Notes: generated from the letters alone by a model not told the origin. A stretch of DNA of 64,000 nt from Mycobacterium sp. E2733 (GCF_001667585.1 NZ_LZJZ01000093.1:62001-126000); one strand, 5' to 3'; shown: positions 23,894 to 32,481, counted from the first letter of the stretch. Translations and numbers: made by a program.

Positions 23894-24149
23894 CGCCCTT
23901 GCCGGTGAGCCTTCCGACTTCGGCGCCGATGCCGAAGCCGACCCGGCGTGCGTCGGCGGGACCGATCTCGACGTAGGCGATCTTGCTGGTGTGGACGAGG
24001 AAGCGGCGTCCCCGCTCGTCGTTGAGCCTCAGCAGGCCCGGTCCCTCACTCAGCGCGGCGCTGACCAGCTCTTCGACTTCGGCCGGCGTCTGCGCGCTGG
24101 AGAGGACCAGCTCCCGCGGACTGTCCGTGATACCGATCTTGACCTCCAC
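23880..24149 (-). CDS. DUF3107 protein, TB9.4-like
   Basis: An 89-residue cytosolic protein of the DUF3107 family (Rv3208A-like). It starts VEVKIGITDSPRELVLSS and ends VGRLTGKGAKAE, with no membrane or metal motifs. The GTG at 24149 is preferred because GGAAGGGG lies five bases upstream and the homologue starts MEVKIG; the ATG at 24170 would add MPTEGVT. The function is unknown. The orthologue is a known secreted or abundant antigen in M. tuberculosis extracts. Confidence 0.85.
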   Translation of the reverse strand: MEVKIGITDSPRELVLSSAQTPAEVEELVSAALSEGPGLLRLNDERGRRFLVHTSKIAYVEIGPADARRVGFGIGAEVGRLTGKGAKAE

Positions 24150-24251
24150 GGTCACCCCTTCCGTAGGCATTGAAGTCGACAGACCTGTCAGCTGCAGGTT
24201 AGTGGACGCCGCGGGCCCGCATCCGCGACAGCCCCCACCGCGCGGTTCGCG

Positions 24252-24305
24252 CTGAGCGAAACATCGGTCGCGAGCAGATAACGATTCGCTTGCGACTGGG
24301 CTCAG
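24252..24305 (+). other. Two-tier hairpin upstream of the Rv3209-like gene
   Basis: Outer arms CTGAGC (24252-24257) and GCTCAG (24300-24305) enclose inner arms GTCGCGAGC (24267-24275) and GCTTGCGAC (24288-24296, one G-U pair) with a 12-base loop. If transcribed it would form a stable structure about 30 bases before the likely start codon. There is no known riboswitch match that I can name. Confidence 0.4.
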
Positions 24306-24337
24306 ACCCGGGCGCGAGGCCCGGTTCGTGTTTTCAC

Positions 24338-25069
24338 ATGGCTACCTTCGGCCCCATGGGCACCACACTGGCCGATCTCGACGAGGTCCGGGACTACCCC
24401 GAAGACCAGACCGACGAGCTCTACGGAGCCAACGCCTACCCCGAGGGCGACTACACGTGGACCGGCTGGCCGGCCGAGCTGCGCTGGCGCCCGGTCATGG
24501 CGATCCTCGGCGCCGTGGTGGCCGTCGGCGCGATCGCGACCGCCGTCATCATCAACAGCGGCGACAGCGCTACGACCAAGGCCACCGTCGCACCGGCCCC
24601 CCAGCCGGTGACGTCCGCGCCCGCCACCACCAAGAGCTCCGTCCCGCCCAGCGCGCAGCCCAGCCCGTCGCGCACGCCATTGCCGCCCGAAACGGTCACC
24701 ACCGTGACCACGCCCAGCGCATCCCCGAGCCTCGCGCCGACGGGAACGCCGACCGCCGCTCCGCCCCTGACGCTGACGCCGCCGCCGGCCGCACTCAACC
24801 CGCGCACCGTCGTCTACAACGTGACCGGCACCAAGCAGCTGCTGGACCTGGTGAACATCGTCTACACCGACGGGAGCGGCGCGTCCCAGACCGAGTTCAA
24901 CGTGTCGCTGCCGTGGACCAAGGCGGTGATCTTGAGCCCCAGCGTCCAGACCCCGTCCGTCGTCGCGACCAGCTTCTACGGCCGGCTCAACTGCTCGATC
25001 GTCAACGCCGCCGGTCAACTGGTTGCCGTGTCGACCACCAACTCGAGCCTGGCGACCTGCACGCGCTGA
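24338..25069 (+). CDS. Membrane-anchored protein with Pro/Ser/Thr-rich stalk and MmpS-like C-terminal domain
   Basis: About 243 residues (Rv3209-like). An acidic cytoplasmic N-terminus (LADLDEVRDYPEDQTDELYG) precedes one membrane helix (PVMAILGAVVAVGAIATAVI). A stretch of roughly 70 residues rich in P, S, T and A follows, and then a compact outer domain starting TVVYNVTGTKQLLDLVNIVY, which resembles the C-terminal domain of MmpS accessory proteins; two cysteines near the end may pair. Role unknown. Start choice is uncertain: the ATG at 24338 (MATFGPMG) or the ATG at 24356 (MGTTLADL). Its TGA is embedded in the first 56-bp repeat unit downstream. Confidence 0.78.
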   Translation: MATFGPMGTTLADLDEVRDYPEDQTDELYGANAYPEGDYTWTGWPAELRWRPVMAILGAVVAVGAIATAVIINSGDSATTKATVAPAPQPVTSAPATTKSSVPPSAQPSPSRTPLPPETVTTVTTPSASPSLAPTGTPTAAPPLTLTPPPAALNPRTVVYNVTGTKQLLDLVNIVYTDGSGASQTEFNVSLPWTKAVILSPSVQTPSVVATSFYGRLNCSIVNAAGQLVAVSTTNSSLATCTR

Positions 25070-25177
25070 GTCCGATGGCCGTGACCCGCTGCGCCCGGCT
25101 GCGCCGCGCTTGCGATCACGGCTGAGTCCGATGGCCGTGACCCGCTGCGCCCGGCTGCGCCGCGCTTGCGATCACGG
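25066..25177 (-). repeat. 56-bp MIRU-like tandem repeat, two identical units
   Basis: Units 25066-25121 and 25122-25177, each starting CTGAGTCCGATGGCCGTGAC; a third CTGAG follows at 25178. The core read on the minus strand (GATCGCAAGCGCGGCG) matches the repeats at 10552 and 20571. On the plus strand each unit also contains a 16-residue ORF MAVTRCARLRRACDHG whose TGA lies in the next unit, and the unit boundary includes the stop codon of the preceding gene. Confidence 0.8.
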
Positions 25178-25184
25178 CTGAGCG

Positions 25185-25910
25185 TCAGCTCAGGCCGAGT
25201 TCGTGCATCCGCCGGTCGTGGGTCCGCTGCAGCCGGTCGAAGAACGCGTTGAGCTGGCCCAGGCCCCCGGCGCCCGAGCCCGACATCACCAGGTCGACGA
25301 GCTCGTCGTGGTCGGCCAGCAGGTACTGAGCCTGCGTGATCGCCTCGCCGAACAGGCGGCGCGACCACAGCGCCAGCCGGCTGCGCTGCTTGCCGCTGGA
25401 GGTCACGGCGGCGCGCACCTCAGCGACGACGAACTGTGAGTGCCCGGTCTCGGACAGCGCCGCCCGCACCACGTCGGCGATCTCGTCGGGCAGCCCGTCG
25501 GCGATCTCCAGATACAGGTCGGCGGCCAGGGCGTCGCCGACATAGGTCTTCACCAGGGCTTCCAGCCACGTGCTGGGCATCGTCAGCCGGTGGTAGTTCT
25601 CCAGCGCCGAAACGTACTTCGACATCGCCGGCACCACGTCGACGCCCCGGCTTTCCAGGGCGTCGCGCAGCAGCTCGTAGTGCTGCATCTCGGCGGCGGC
25701 CATGCTGGCCATGGAAATCCGTCCGCGCAGGTCGGGGGCCATCCGGGCCTCGTCGGTGAGCCGATAGAACGCGGCGATCTCGCCGTATGCCAGGACCGCG
25801 AACAACTCGTTGACACCCGGGTGGTCGGCCGGCAGACGCGGGGCGGGCGAGTCGCCCGCCTGGTCGGCTTCGAGTTCGGCTTCCGAGGACTGGCAAGAGG
25901 GCCGGGTCAT
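25185..25910 (-). CDS. Ferritin-like fold protein, MiaE_2 type
   Basis: A 241-residue all-helical protein (Rv3210c-like) of the ferritin-like / MiaE_2 family. Candidate iron ligands occur in FAVLAYGEIAAF, AAEMQHYELLRD and SETGHSQF, the E and ExxH pattern of diiron carboxylate proteins. It could be an oxygenase acting on tRNA or another substrate, but this is inferred from the fold only. Start taken at 25910 (MTRPSCQSSEAE). The stop lies seven bases from the 56-bp tandem repeat. Confidence 0.82.
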   Translation of the reverse strand: MTRPSCQSSEAELEADQAGDSPAPRLPADHPGVNELFAVLAYGEIAAFYRLTDEARMAPDLRGRISMASMAAAEMQHYELLRDALESRGVDVVPAMSKYVSALENYHRLTMPSTWLEALVKTYVGDALAADLYLEIADGLPDEIADVVRAALSETGHSQFVVAEVRAAVTSSGKQRSRLALWSRRLFGEAITQAQYLLADHDELVDLVMSGSGAGGLGQLNAFFDRLQRTHDRRMHELGLS

Positions 25911-25963
25911 GGCAACACTGTAGTCGGCGGACCTGGCGCTAAATGGGGGCCAGCTGTCGACCA

Positions 25964-26012
25964 GCTATCATGTACGTAGATAGCGGCTGTATTTCTTTCC
26001 CAAGCCGCTATC
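25964..26012 (+). promoter_or_regulatory. Alternative hairpins in the DEAD-box helicase leader
   Basis: GCTATC (25964-25969) can pair with GATAGC (25979-25984), or the longer GATAGCGGCT (25979-25988) can pair perfectly with AGCCGCTATC (26003-26012) across a 14-base loop. The two pairings exclude each other. A TATCAT at 25966-25971 could instead be a -10 element. The helicase start codon is 150 bases downstream, so a long structured leader or a promoter-proximal palindrome are both possible. Confidence 0.45.
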
Positions 26013-26163
26013 GGCGAAATGTGCGTGCACAGCTGGCCCGCCCAGATTGAGCAGGGGCCCGCGACTCGGCGACGTATTCGGAGTCGGAACTCGTGCGCGC
26101 GTGACCGCGACAGAGAAACACCGACACAAACCGATACGTCACCGAAAGGGTTACTACCCACGC

Positions 26164-27660
26164 ATGAGCGCACTCACCAGCACAACTGAATTGACTTTTG
26201 CCAACCTCGGCGTTCGCGACGAAATCGTCCGCGCACTCGCGGAAAAGGGCATCGAGCGCCCCTTTGCCATCCAGGAACTGACCATGCCGCTGGCGCTCGC
26301 CGGCGACGACGTGATCGGCCAGGCCCGCACCGGCATGGGCAAGACCCTGGCCTTCGGCGTGCCGCTGCTGAACCGCATCACGTCCGGCGTCGGCGTGCGG
26401 GAGCTCAACGGCACACCGCGGGCCCTGGTCGTGGTGCCGACCCGTGAGCTGTGCCTGCAGGTCACCGAGGACCTGGCCGCCGCGGCCAAGTACCTCACCG
26501 CCGACGAGGGCCGGCCCCTTTCCGTCGTGTCGATCTACGGCGGGCGGGCCTACGAGCCGCAGATCGAGGCGCTGCAGGCCGGCGCCGACGTCGTGGTCGG
26601 CACCCCCGGCCGGCTGCTCGACCTGGCCCAGCAGGGCCACCTGCAGCTGGGTGGGCTGTCCATGCTGGTGCTCGACGAGGCCGACGAGATGCTCGACCTG
26701 GGCTTTCTGCCCGACATCGAGCGCATCCTGCGCCAGATCCCCGAGGACCGGCAATCCATGCTGTTCTCGGCGACCATGCCGGGCCCGATCATCACGCTGG
26801 CCCGCACCTTCATGAACCAGCCCACCCACATCCGGGCGGAGGCGCCGCACTCGGCCGCCACGCACGACACCACCGAGCAGTTCGTCTACCGCGCCCACGC
26901 CCTGGACAAGGTCGAGATGGTCAGCCGGATACTGCAGGCCGAGGGCCGCGGCGCGACGATGATCTTCACCCGCACCAAGCGCACCGCCCAGAAGGTCGCC
27001 GACGAGCTGGCCGAGCGCGGCTTCAAGGTCGGGGCCGTGCACGGCGACCTCGGGCAGATCGCCCGCGAGAAGGCGCTCAAAGCCTTCCGCGGCGGCGACA
27101 TCGACGTCCTGGTCGCCACGGATGTGGCCGCCCGCGGCATCGACATCGACGACATCACCCACGTCATCAACTACCAAATCCCCGAGGACGAACAGGCCTA
27201 CGTGCACCGCATCGGCCGCACCGGCCGCGCCGGCAAGACCGGGATCGCCGTCACCCTGGTCGACTGGGACGAGTTGCCCCGGTGGTCGATGATCGACAAG
27301 GCGCTGGGCCTGGAAACCCCCGAGCCCGCCGAGACCTACTCGAACTCGCCGCACCTCTACGAAGAGATGGGCATTCCGGCCGGCGCGGGCGGCGCTGTCG
27401 GCTCGCCGAAGAAGCCGCAGGGCCAGCGCCGCACCAGCGAGCGCGCTGGCCAGAAGGCGGACCGGTCCGGGCGGGCCCGCTCCGGCGCGCCGCGGCGGCG
27501 CACCCGCGGCGGCCAACCCACCACCGCACATCCGGGCGGGAATGCCGCGGCCGGCGCCCCCAACGGCGAAGCCGCCGCGGAAGCGCCCGCTAACGGCGGA
27601 AGCAGCCGCCGCCGCCGTCGGCGCCGCAAGCCCGCCGAAGCCGGCGCCAACGCCAGCTGA
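26164..27660 (+). CDS. rhlE: DEAD-box RNA helicase, RhlE-like
   Basis: A 498-residue DEAD-box helicase. Motifs in order: PFAIQELTMPLAL (Q motif), ARTGMGKT (I), VVPTRELCLQV (Ia), TPGRLLDL (Ib), LDEADEML (II), FSATMP (III), then VATDVAARGIDIDD (V) and HRIGRTGRAGKTG (VI). The C-terminal ~110 residues are basic and low-complexity (PRRRTRGGQP, SSRRRRRRRK), a typical RNA-binding tail. Such enzymes remodel RNA in cold adaptation, ribosome assembly or mRNA decay. The ATG at 26164 gives MSALTSTTELTFANLGV. The leader carries alternative hairpins. The beta-propeller gene follows after 15 bases, probably co-transcribed. Confidence 0.92.
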   Translation: MSALTSTTELTFANLGVRDEIVRALAEKGIERPFAIQELTMPLALAGDDVIGQARTGMGKTLAFGVPLLNRITSGVGVRELNGTPRALVVVPTRELCLQVTEDLAAAAKYLTADEGRPLSVVSIYGGRAYEPQIEALQAGADVVVGTPGRLLDLAQQGHLQLGGLSMLVLDEADEMLDLGFLPDIERILRQIPEDRQSMLFSATMPGPIITLARTFMNQPTHIRAEAPHSAATHDTTEQFVYRAHALDKVEMVSRILQAEGRGATMIFTRTKRTAQKVADELAERGFKVGAVHGDLGQIAREKALKAFRGGDIDVLVATDVAARGIDIDDITHVINYQIPEDEQAYVHRIGRTGRAGKTGIAVTLVDWDELPRWSMIDKALGLETPEPAETYSNSPHLYEEMGIPAGAGGAVGSPKKPQGQRRTSERAGQKADRSGRARSGAPRRRTRGGQPTTAHPGGNAAAGAPNGEAAAEAPANGGSSRRRRRRRKPAEAGANAS

Positions 27661-27675
27661 GTCGCGCGCCCGCGG

Positions 27676-28896
27676 ATGGTCAGACCCGAACGCCGGACCA
27701 AGGGCGACGTTTTGGCCGCCGCGGCGATAGCCGTGATTGTCGCCGTCGTCGCCTCGCTGATCTGGTGGACGAGCGACGCGCGGGCCACCATCAGCCGGCC
27801 GGCCGCCGTTTCGGCGCCCAACCCGACCCCGGCCCGCCAGGTCCCGGCCGCGCTCAAGGAACTGTGGACCGCGGCCAGCCCGGCCACCGCCGCGCCCGTG
27901 GCGGTCGGCGGGACCGTCATCACCGGCGACGGCCGCCGGGTCGACGGGCGCGACCCCGCCTCGGGCCAGTCCCGATGGAGCTACGAGCGCGACACCGACC
28001 TGTGCGGGGTCTCCTGGGTGTACCACTACGCCGTCGCCGTCTACCGGGACGACCGCGGGTGCGGGCAGGCGAGCACGCTTGACGGGTCCACCGGTCGCCG
28101 CGGGCCCGCCCGCAGCGGCTACGCCGACCCGCGTGTGCAGCTGTCCTCCGACGGCACGACGGTGCTGGCGGCCGGCGACACCCGGCTCGAGCTGTGGCGC
28201 TCGGACATGGTCCGGATGGTGGCCTACGGCGAGACCGACGCCCGGGTCAAGCCCTCGGCACGCGGGCTGCATTCCGGCTGCAAGCTGATCTCGGCGGCGG
28301 CCAGCTCGTCGGCGGTGTCGGTGCTGGAGAGCTGCGTCAACCAGGCGGACCTGCGGCTCGTGCTGCTGCGGCCGGGCAAGGACGACGACGAACCCCAGCA
28401 GCGCATCGTGGCCGAACCCGGGATCAGGGCGGATTCGGGCGCGCGGGTGCTGGCGGTGTGGGAGAACAACACCGCGGTGTATCTGCCGTCCCCGCAGCCC
28501 CGGGTGGACGTGCTCGACGAGACCGGCACCACCGTCTCGAGCACGCTGCTGCCCAAGCCAGCGACGAGCGCCGGCGCGGTCTCGCACGCCGGCAGCCTGA
28601 TCACCTGGTGGACCGGCGATTCGGTCATGGTCTTCGGGACGGGCAACCTGTCGCTGCGCTACACCATCGCGGCCGGCGCCACGATCGCGCCGCTAGGGCC
28701 GGGCGCGATGATGGCGGGCCGCCTGCTGGTGCCGGTCACCGGCGCCATCGGGGTCTACGACCCCGTCAGCGGCGCCAACGAGCGCTACATCCCGGTGAAC
28801 CGGGCGCCAAGCACGCCGGGACGGGCGGTGGTCCCGGCCGTCGCGGGATCCCAGGTGTTCGAGCAGCGGGGCGACACCGTGGTGGCCCTGGGCTGA
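27676..28896 (+). CDS. Membrane-anchored PQQ-like beta-propeller protein (Rv3212-like)
   Basis: A 406-residue protein with a short basic N-terminus, one membrane helix (about 11-30, VLAAAAIAVIVAVVASLIWW), a proline/alanine stalk and an outer domain with repeated short strands typical of a PQQ/YVTN-like propeller (VGGTVITGDGRRVDGRD, DGTTVLAAGDTRLEL). Four to five cysteines lie outside (DTDLCGVS, DRGCGQ, HSGCKL, LESCVN), pointing to disulfides. It may assist cell-envelope assembly as a scaffold; the function is not settled. It lies in an operon with the helicase gene and is convergent with the ParA-like gene. Confidence 0.82.
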   Translation: MVRPERRTKGDVLAAAAIAVIVAVVASLIWWTSDARATISRPAAVSAPNPTPARQVPAALKELWTAASPATAAPVAVGGTVITGDGRRVDGRDPASGQSRWSYERDTDLCGVSWVYHYAVAVYRDDRGCGQASTLDGSTGRRGPARSGYADPRVQLSSDGTTVLAAGDTRLELWRSDMVRMVAYGETDARVKPSARGLHSGCKLISAAASSSAVSVLESCVNQADLRLVLLRPGKDDDEPQQRIVAEPGIRADSGARVLAVWENNTAVYLPSPQPRVDVLDETGTTVSSTLLPKPATSAGAVSHAGSLITWWTGDSVMVFGTGNLSLRYTIAAGATIAPLGPGAMMAGRLLVPVTGAIGVYDPVSGANERYIPVNRAPSTPGRAVVPAVAGSQVFEQRGDTVVALG

Positions 28897-28903
28897 CGCC
28901 GGA

Positions 28904-29707
28904 CTACACCTCGACGGCGAACGTCGGCAGCGGCTTGCCGGTCTTCCAGTGCTTGAGCAGCGCCTTCGCCAGGTCGGCGTACGCCGACGCGCCCTTGTTC
29001 TTGCGTCCCGACATCACCGACGAACCCGAAGCGCTGGCCTCGGCGAAACGCACGGTCCGCGGAATCGGCGGGGCCAGCACCGGCATGTTGTAGCGGTCGG
29101 CGACGTCCACCAAGACGTCGCGGGTGTGGGTGGTCCGCGAGTCGTACAGCGTCGGCAACGCGCCCAGCAGACGCAGATCCGGGTTGGTGATCTGCTGCAC
29201 GTCGGCGACCGTGCGCAGGAACTGGCCGACTCCGCGATGCGCGAGCGTCTCGCACTGCAGCGGCACGATCACCTCGTCGGCGGCGGTCAGCCCGTTGAGG
29301 GTGAGCACACCCAGCGACGGTGGGCAGTCGATGATGACCACGTCGAAGTCGTCGGAGAGCTTCGCCAACGCGCGCTTGAGCGCGTATTCGCGGCCCGCGC
29401 GCATCAACAGCATCGCCTCGGCGCCCGCCAGGTCGATGTTGGCCGGCAGCAGCGTCATCCCCTCCATGGTGGTGACCAGCGCGGCGTTCGGCTCGACCTC
29501 ACCGAGCAGCACCTCGTGCACCGACACCGGGAGTTTGTCGGGATCCTGGCCGAGCGAAAAGGTCAGGCAGCCCTGTGGATCCAGGTCGACCAGCAGCACC
29601 CGACATCCCTCGTCCACCATCGCGGCGCCCAGCGAGGCGACCGTCGTCGTCTTGGCCACGCCGCCCTTCTGGTTGGCCACCGCCAGTACCCGGGTCTTAG
29701 CAGCCAT
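28904..29707 (-). CDS. ParA/Soj-like ATPase
   Basis: A 267-residue MinD/ParA-family ATPase (Rv3213c-like). The deviant Walker A is KGGVAKTT (14-21), switch I is DLDPQGCLTF and Walker B is VIIDCPPSLG. There is no ParB partner or parS site nearby, so it is an orphan rather than the chromosome-partition pair, which in mycobacteria lies near the origin. It may position another complex. ATG at 29707. It is divergent from gpm2, with 119 bases between, in which I see no regulatory element. Confidence 0.9.
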   Translation of the reverse strand: MAAKTRVLAVANQKGGVAKTTTVASLGAAMVDEGCRVLLVDLDPQGCLTFSLGQDPDKLPVSVHEVLLGEVEPNAALVTTMEGMTLLPANIDLAGAEAMLLMRAGREYALKRALAKLSDDFDVVIIDCPPSLGVLTLNGLTAADEVIVPLQCETLAHRGVGQFLRTVADVQQITNPDLRLLGALPTLYDSRTTHTRDVLVDVADRYNMPVLAPPIPRTVRFAEASASGSSVMSGRKNKGASAYADLAKALLKHWKTGKPLPTFAVEV

Positions 29708-29826
29708 ACGCGCGGCTCTCCCCTCTGCATCGTCGCCATGCGGTCAACAGTGCCCATCCTGGCACGTTCGCTCGGCGCGCGCTGCTGCCGACAGGCCCGG
29801 CATGTCATCCGGCAGAATCGGTCGAT

Positions 29827-30438
29827 ATGGGCTTGCACAATCATCGACTGGTCCTGCTGCGCCACGGCGAGACCGAGTGGTCGAAAACCGGGCAGCACAC
29901 GGGCCGGACCGACCTCGAGCTGACCGACACCGGCCGCGTCCAGGCCGAGCTCGCCGGTCGCGTGCTGCGTGAACTGAACCTCACCGACCCGTTGGTGGTC
30001 AGCAGCCCGCGCATCCGCGCCCTGACCACGGCCAAGCTGGCCGGCCTCGCCGTGGACGAGGTCTCTCCCCTGCTCGCCGAATGGGATTACGGCTCCTACG
30101 AGGGGTTGACGACGCCGCAGATCCACGAAAAGGTGCCCGATTGGCTGGTCTGGACGCACGGCTGCCCCGGCGGGGAAAGCGTGCAGCAGGTAAGCGACCG
30201 CGCCGATCGGGCCGTCGCGTTCGCGCTGGAGCACATGAGCTCGCGAGACGTGGTCTTCGTGGGGCACAGCCACTTCTCCCGTTCGATCATCACGCGCTGG
30301 GTGGAGCTACCGCTCGTCGAGGGCAGCCGCTTCTGGATGCTGGCCGGCTCCATCGCGGTGTGCGGTTTCGAGCATGGCGTGCGACAACTCGCCGCACTCG
30401 GACTGACCAGCCAGCCGCAGGCGATCAAACCCGGGTGA
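29827..30438 (+). CDS. gpm2: Histidine phosphatase family protein, Gpm2-like acid phosphatase
   Basis: A 203-residue phosphoglycerate-mutase-like fold protein. The phospho-accepting histidine is in LLRHGETEW (H13), other catalytic residues lie in SSPRIRALTTA, LAEWDYGSYEG and VGHSHFSR. Its M. tuberculosis orthologue (Rv3214) behaves as an acid phosphatase rather than a mutase. The stop overlaps the GTG of entC as GTGA, so the two are translationally coupled. Confidence 0.9.
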   Translation: MGLHNHRLVLLRHGETEWSKTGQHTGRTDLELTDTGRVQAELAGRVLRELNLTDPLVVSSPRIRALTTAKLAGLAVDEVSPLLAEWDYGSYEGLTTPQIHEKVPDWLVWTHGCPGGESVQQVSDRADRAVAFALEHMSSRDVVFVGHSHFSRSIITRWVELPLVEGSRFWMLAGSIAVCGFEHGVRQLAALGLTSQPQAIKPG

Positions 30439-31532
30439 GCACCCAGCCGCCGTTCGCGCTTTGCGGACCGAAGCAGACCCTGGTTGCGGAGGGGGTGCGG
30501 GAGCGCTACCGCGACGTGGCGGCGGCGCAGGACGCGCTGCGTTCGGGGTCTGCCGCAATAGTGTTGGGCGCGTTGCCTTTTGACGTTAACGGGCCCGCAG
30601 CGCTGCTCGTGCCCGACGCGGTGCGACGCACCGACGGGCCGCCCGACTGGCCGACCGGCCCAGTGCCGCCGGTGCACGTCGCCGCCGCCGATCCGTCGCC
30701 GGCCGACTACCGGCGCCGCATCAGCCGGGCCCGCGATCAGCTCGGCGCGCCCGACGGCCTGCTGAGCAAGGTGGTGCTGTCCCGCGCTCTGCGACTGGTC
30801 GCCGACGCGCCCCTGGACGCCCGCGTCATCCTGCGCCGGCTCATCGCCGCCGACCCGGCCGCATACGGCTATCTCGTCGACCTCACCGCCGCCGGCGATG
30901 ACTACGCCGGCGTGGCGCTGGTGGGCGCCAGCCCGGAGCTTCTGGTGGCGCGCAACGGAAGCCGGGTCACGTGCCGGCCGTTCGCCGGCTCGGCGCCCCG
31001 CGCCGCCGACCCGGAGGCCGACGCCGCCAACGGCGCCGCGCTGGCCGGGTCCGCCAAGGATCGCCACGAGCACCAGCTGGTCGTCGAAACCATTCGGGCC
31101 GCCCTCGAGCCGCTGTGCGACGAGTTGACCGTCGCCGCCGAGCCCGAGCTGAGCCGCACCGCGGCGGTGTGGCATCTGTGCACACCGATCAGCGCCCGGC
31201 TGCGCGATACGTCGACCACCGCAATCGATTTGGCCCTTGCCCTGCATCCCACTCCGGCGGTCGGCGGGGTGCCGACCGAGGCCGCGGTCGAGCTCATCGC
31301 CGAGCTGGAGGGCGACCGCGGGTTCTACGCGGGGGCGGCCGGTTGGTGCGACGCCCGGGGCGACGGCCGCTGGGTGGTGTCCATCCGCTGCGCGCAGCTA
31401 TCGGCGGACCGCCGCACCGCGCTGGCGCGCTCCGGTGGCGGCATCGTAGCCGAATCCGACCCCGACGAGGAAGTCGCCGAAACCACAACGAAATTCGCGA
31501 CGATTCTCAACGCATTGGGCGTCGAGCAATGA
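30435..31532 (+). CDS. entC: Isochorismate synthase (EntC/MenF type)
   Basis: A 365-residue chorismate-utilising enzyme converting chorismate to isochorismate, feeding menaquinone synthesis. The C-terminal catalytic core shows LLSKVVLSRALRL, VGASPELLVARNG, CRPFAGSAPRA, KDRHEHQLVVETI, LHPTPAVGGVP and DRGFYAGAAGW. The GTG at 30435 (VSTQPPFALCGPKQTL) overlaps the gpm2 stop; the open frame upstream belongs to gpm2's shadow. The stop overlaps the next gene as ATGA. I saw no iron box upstream, which fits a menaquinone rather than siderophore role. Confidence 0.93.
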   Translation: MSTQPPFALCGPKQTLVAEGVRERYRDVAAAQDALRSGSAAIVLGALPFDVNGPAALLVPDAVRRTDGPPDWPTGPVPPVHVAAADPSPADYRRRISRARDQLGAPDGLLSKVVLSRALRLVADAPLDARVILRRLIAADPAAYGYLVDLTAAGDDYAGVALVGASPELLVARNGSRVTCRPFAGSAPRAADPEADAANGAALAGSAKDRHEHQLVVETIRAALEPLCDELTVAAEPELSRTAAVWHLCTPISARLRDTSTTAIDLALALHPTPAVGGVPTEAAVELIAELEGDRGFYAGAAGWCDARGDGRWVVSIRCAQLSADRRTALARSGGGIVAESDPDEEVAETTTKFATILNALGVEQ

Positions 31533-32005
31533 CCATTCGCCGCGCCGCGCCGCAAGACGCCGCCGCAATCACCGGAATGATCCACCAATTGGCCGAATTC
31601 GAACGCGCCGCCGAGCACTGCACGGTCACCGAAAAGCAAATCGCCGCAGCCCTTTTCGGACCCGCCCCGACGGTGTACGGGCACGTCGCGGAAGTCGAGG
31701 GCGAGATCGCCGCGATGGCACTGTGGTTTCTCAACTTCTCCACCTGGGACGGCGTGGCGGGCATCTACCTCGAAGACCTGTTCGTGCGGCCGGGGTTTCG
31801 CCGCCGCGGCCTGGCCCGCGCGCTGCTGGCGACGCTGGCGGCCGAATGCGTCGACAACGGCTACACGCGGTTGTCCTGGGCCGTGCTGAACTGGAACGCC
31901 GACGCCCTCACCCTGTACGACGGCGTCGGCGGCGAACCGCAGCGCGAGTGGACCACCTATCGGCTGTCCGGCCCCCGGTTGGCCGAGCTGGCGGAGTCGC
32001 GCTGA
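31529..32005 (+). CDS. GNAT-family N-acetyltransferase
   Basis: A 158-residue GNAT protein (Rv3216-like). The acetyl-CoA binding motif is VRPGFRRRGLARALL, preceded by YLEDLFV, and followed by WAVLNWNADALTLYDGVG, the diamine-acetyltransferase-like pattern. The substrate cannot be read from the sequence. The ATG overlaps the entC stop (ATGA), making it the third gene of a coupled operon. Its 3' end overlaps the convergent membrane-protein gene by 49 bases. Confidence 0.9.
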   Translation: MTIRRAAPQDAAAITGMIHQLAEFERAAEHCTVTEKQIAAALFGPAPTVYGHVAEVEGEIAAMALWFLNFSTWDGVAGIYLEDLFVRPGFRRRGLARALLATLAAECVDNGYTRLSWAVLNWNADALTLYDGVGGEPQREWTTYRLSGPRLAELAESR

Positions 32006-32421
32006 TCGCCGGCGGCCCAACGCACGCCCGCGGGGCTGAAGAGCAGGCCCAACACGGCCAGCGCGACAATGGCCGCGGGAATCCCGAAGCCGGGCCGGTG
32101 CGAGTCCACCGTCAGGTACCACGCCACCGGCAGTAGCAGCAGCTGGGTGATCACCGCCAGCCCGCGCGCCCAGCGCTTGCCGACCGTCAGCGCCCGTCCG
32201 GCGGCCAGCACCACCGCCCCGACCAGAACGAAAAACGCCGCAGTGCCCAACCCGTTAACCACGCGCTGGTCGGCTCCCGCGATGCCCCGCACCAGCAGCG
32301 CCACCGCCACCACGAGCGCGGCCAGGCCTTGCAGCAGCACGAGGAGCCCGGCGCCGCGCACGGCGGTCGGGGCGGCCCCCGGGTTGCGGCGGAAAACTGT
32401 CACCCGCGTCAGCGTAGTCAC
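31957..32421 (-). CDS. Small integral membrane protein, four helices (Rv3217c-like)
   Basis: A 154-residue membrane protein with four hydrophobic segments (GAGLLVLLQGLAALVVAVALL, TAAFFVLVGAVVLAAGRAL, GLAVITQLLLLPVAWYL, FGIPAAIVALAVLGLLF) and short basic loops. No known domain. The GTG at 32421 (VTTLTRVTVFRRN) is chosen, with a GTG at 32403 as an alternative. It is divergent from the lipid-kinase gene, with 60 bases between them, and its end overlaps the GNAT gene. Confidence 0.8.
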   Translation of the reverse strand: MTTLTRVTVFRRNPGAAPTAVRGAGLLVLLQGLAALVVAVALLVRGIAGADQRVVNGLGTAAFFVLVGAVVLAAGRALTVGKRWARGLAVITQLLLLPVAWYLTVDSHRPGFGIPAAIVALAVLGLLFSPAGVRWAAGDQRDSASSANRGPDSR

Positions 32422-32481
32422 CCCAGCCGGCGGGAGTTCCCCACAGCGTGGCCTTAAGGCGCCCGCATAAGCTCGTGCTTC

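Noticed and set aside
26008..28587. Minus-strand open frame of 859 codons opposite the DEAD-box helicase
   Set aside because: The plus strand carries all DEAD-box motifs with normal codon usage; the antisense product has no recognisable domain.
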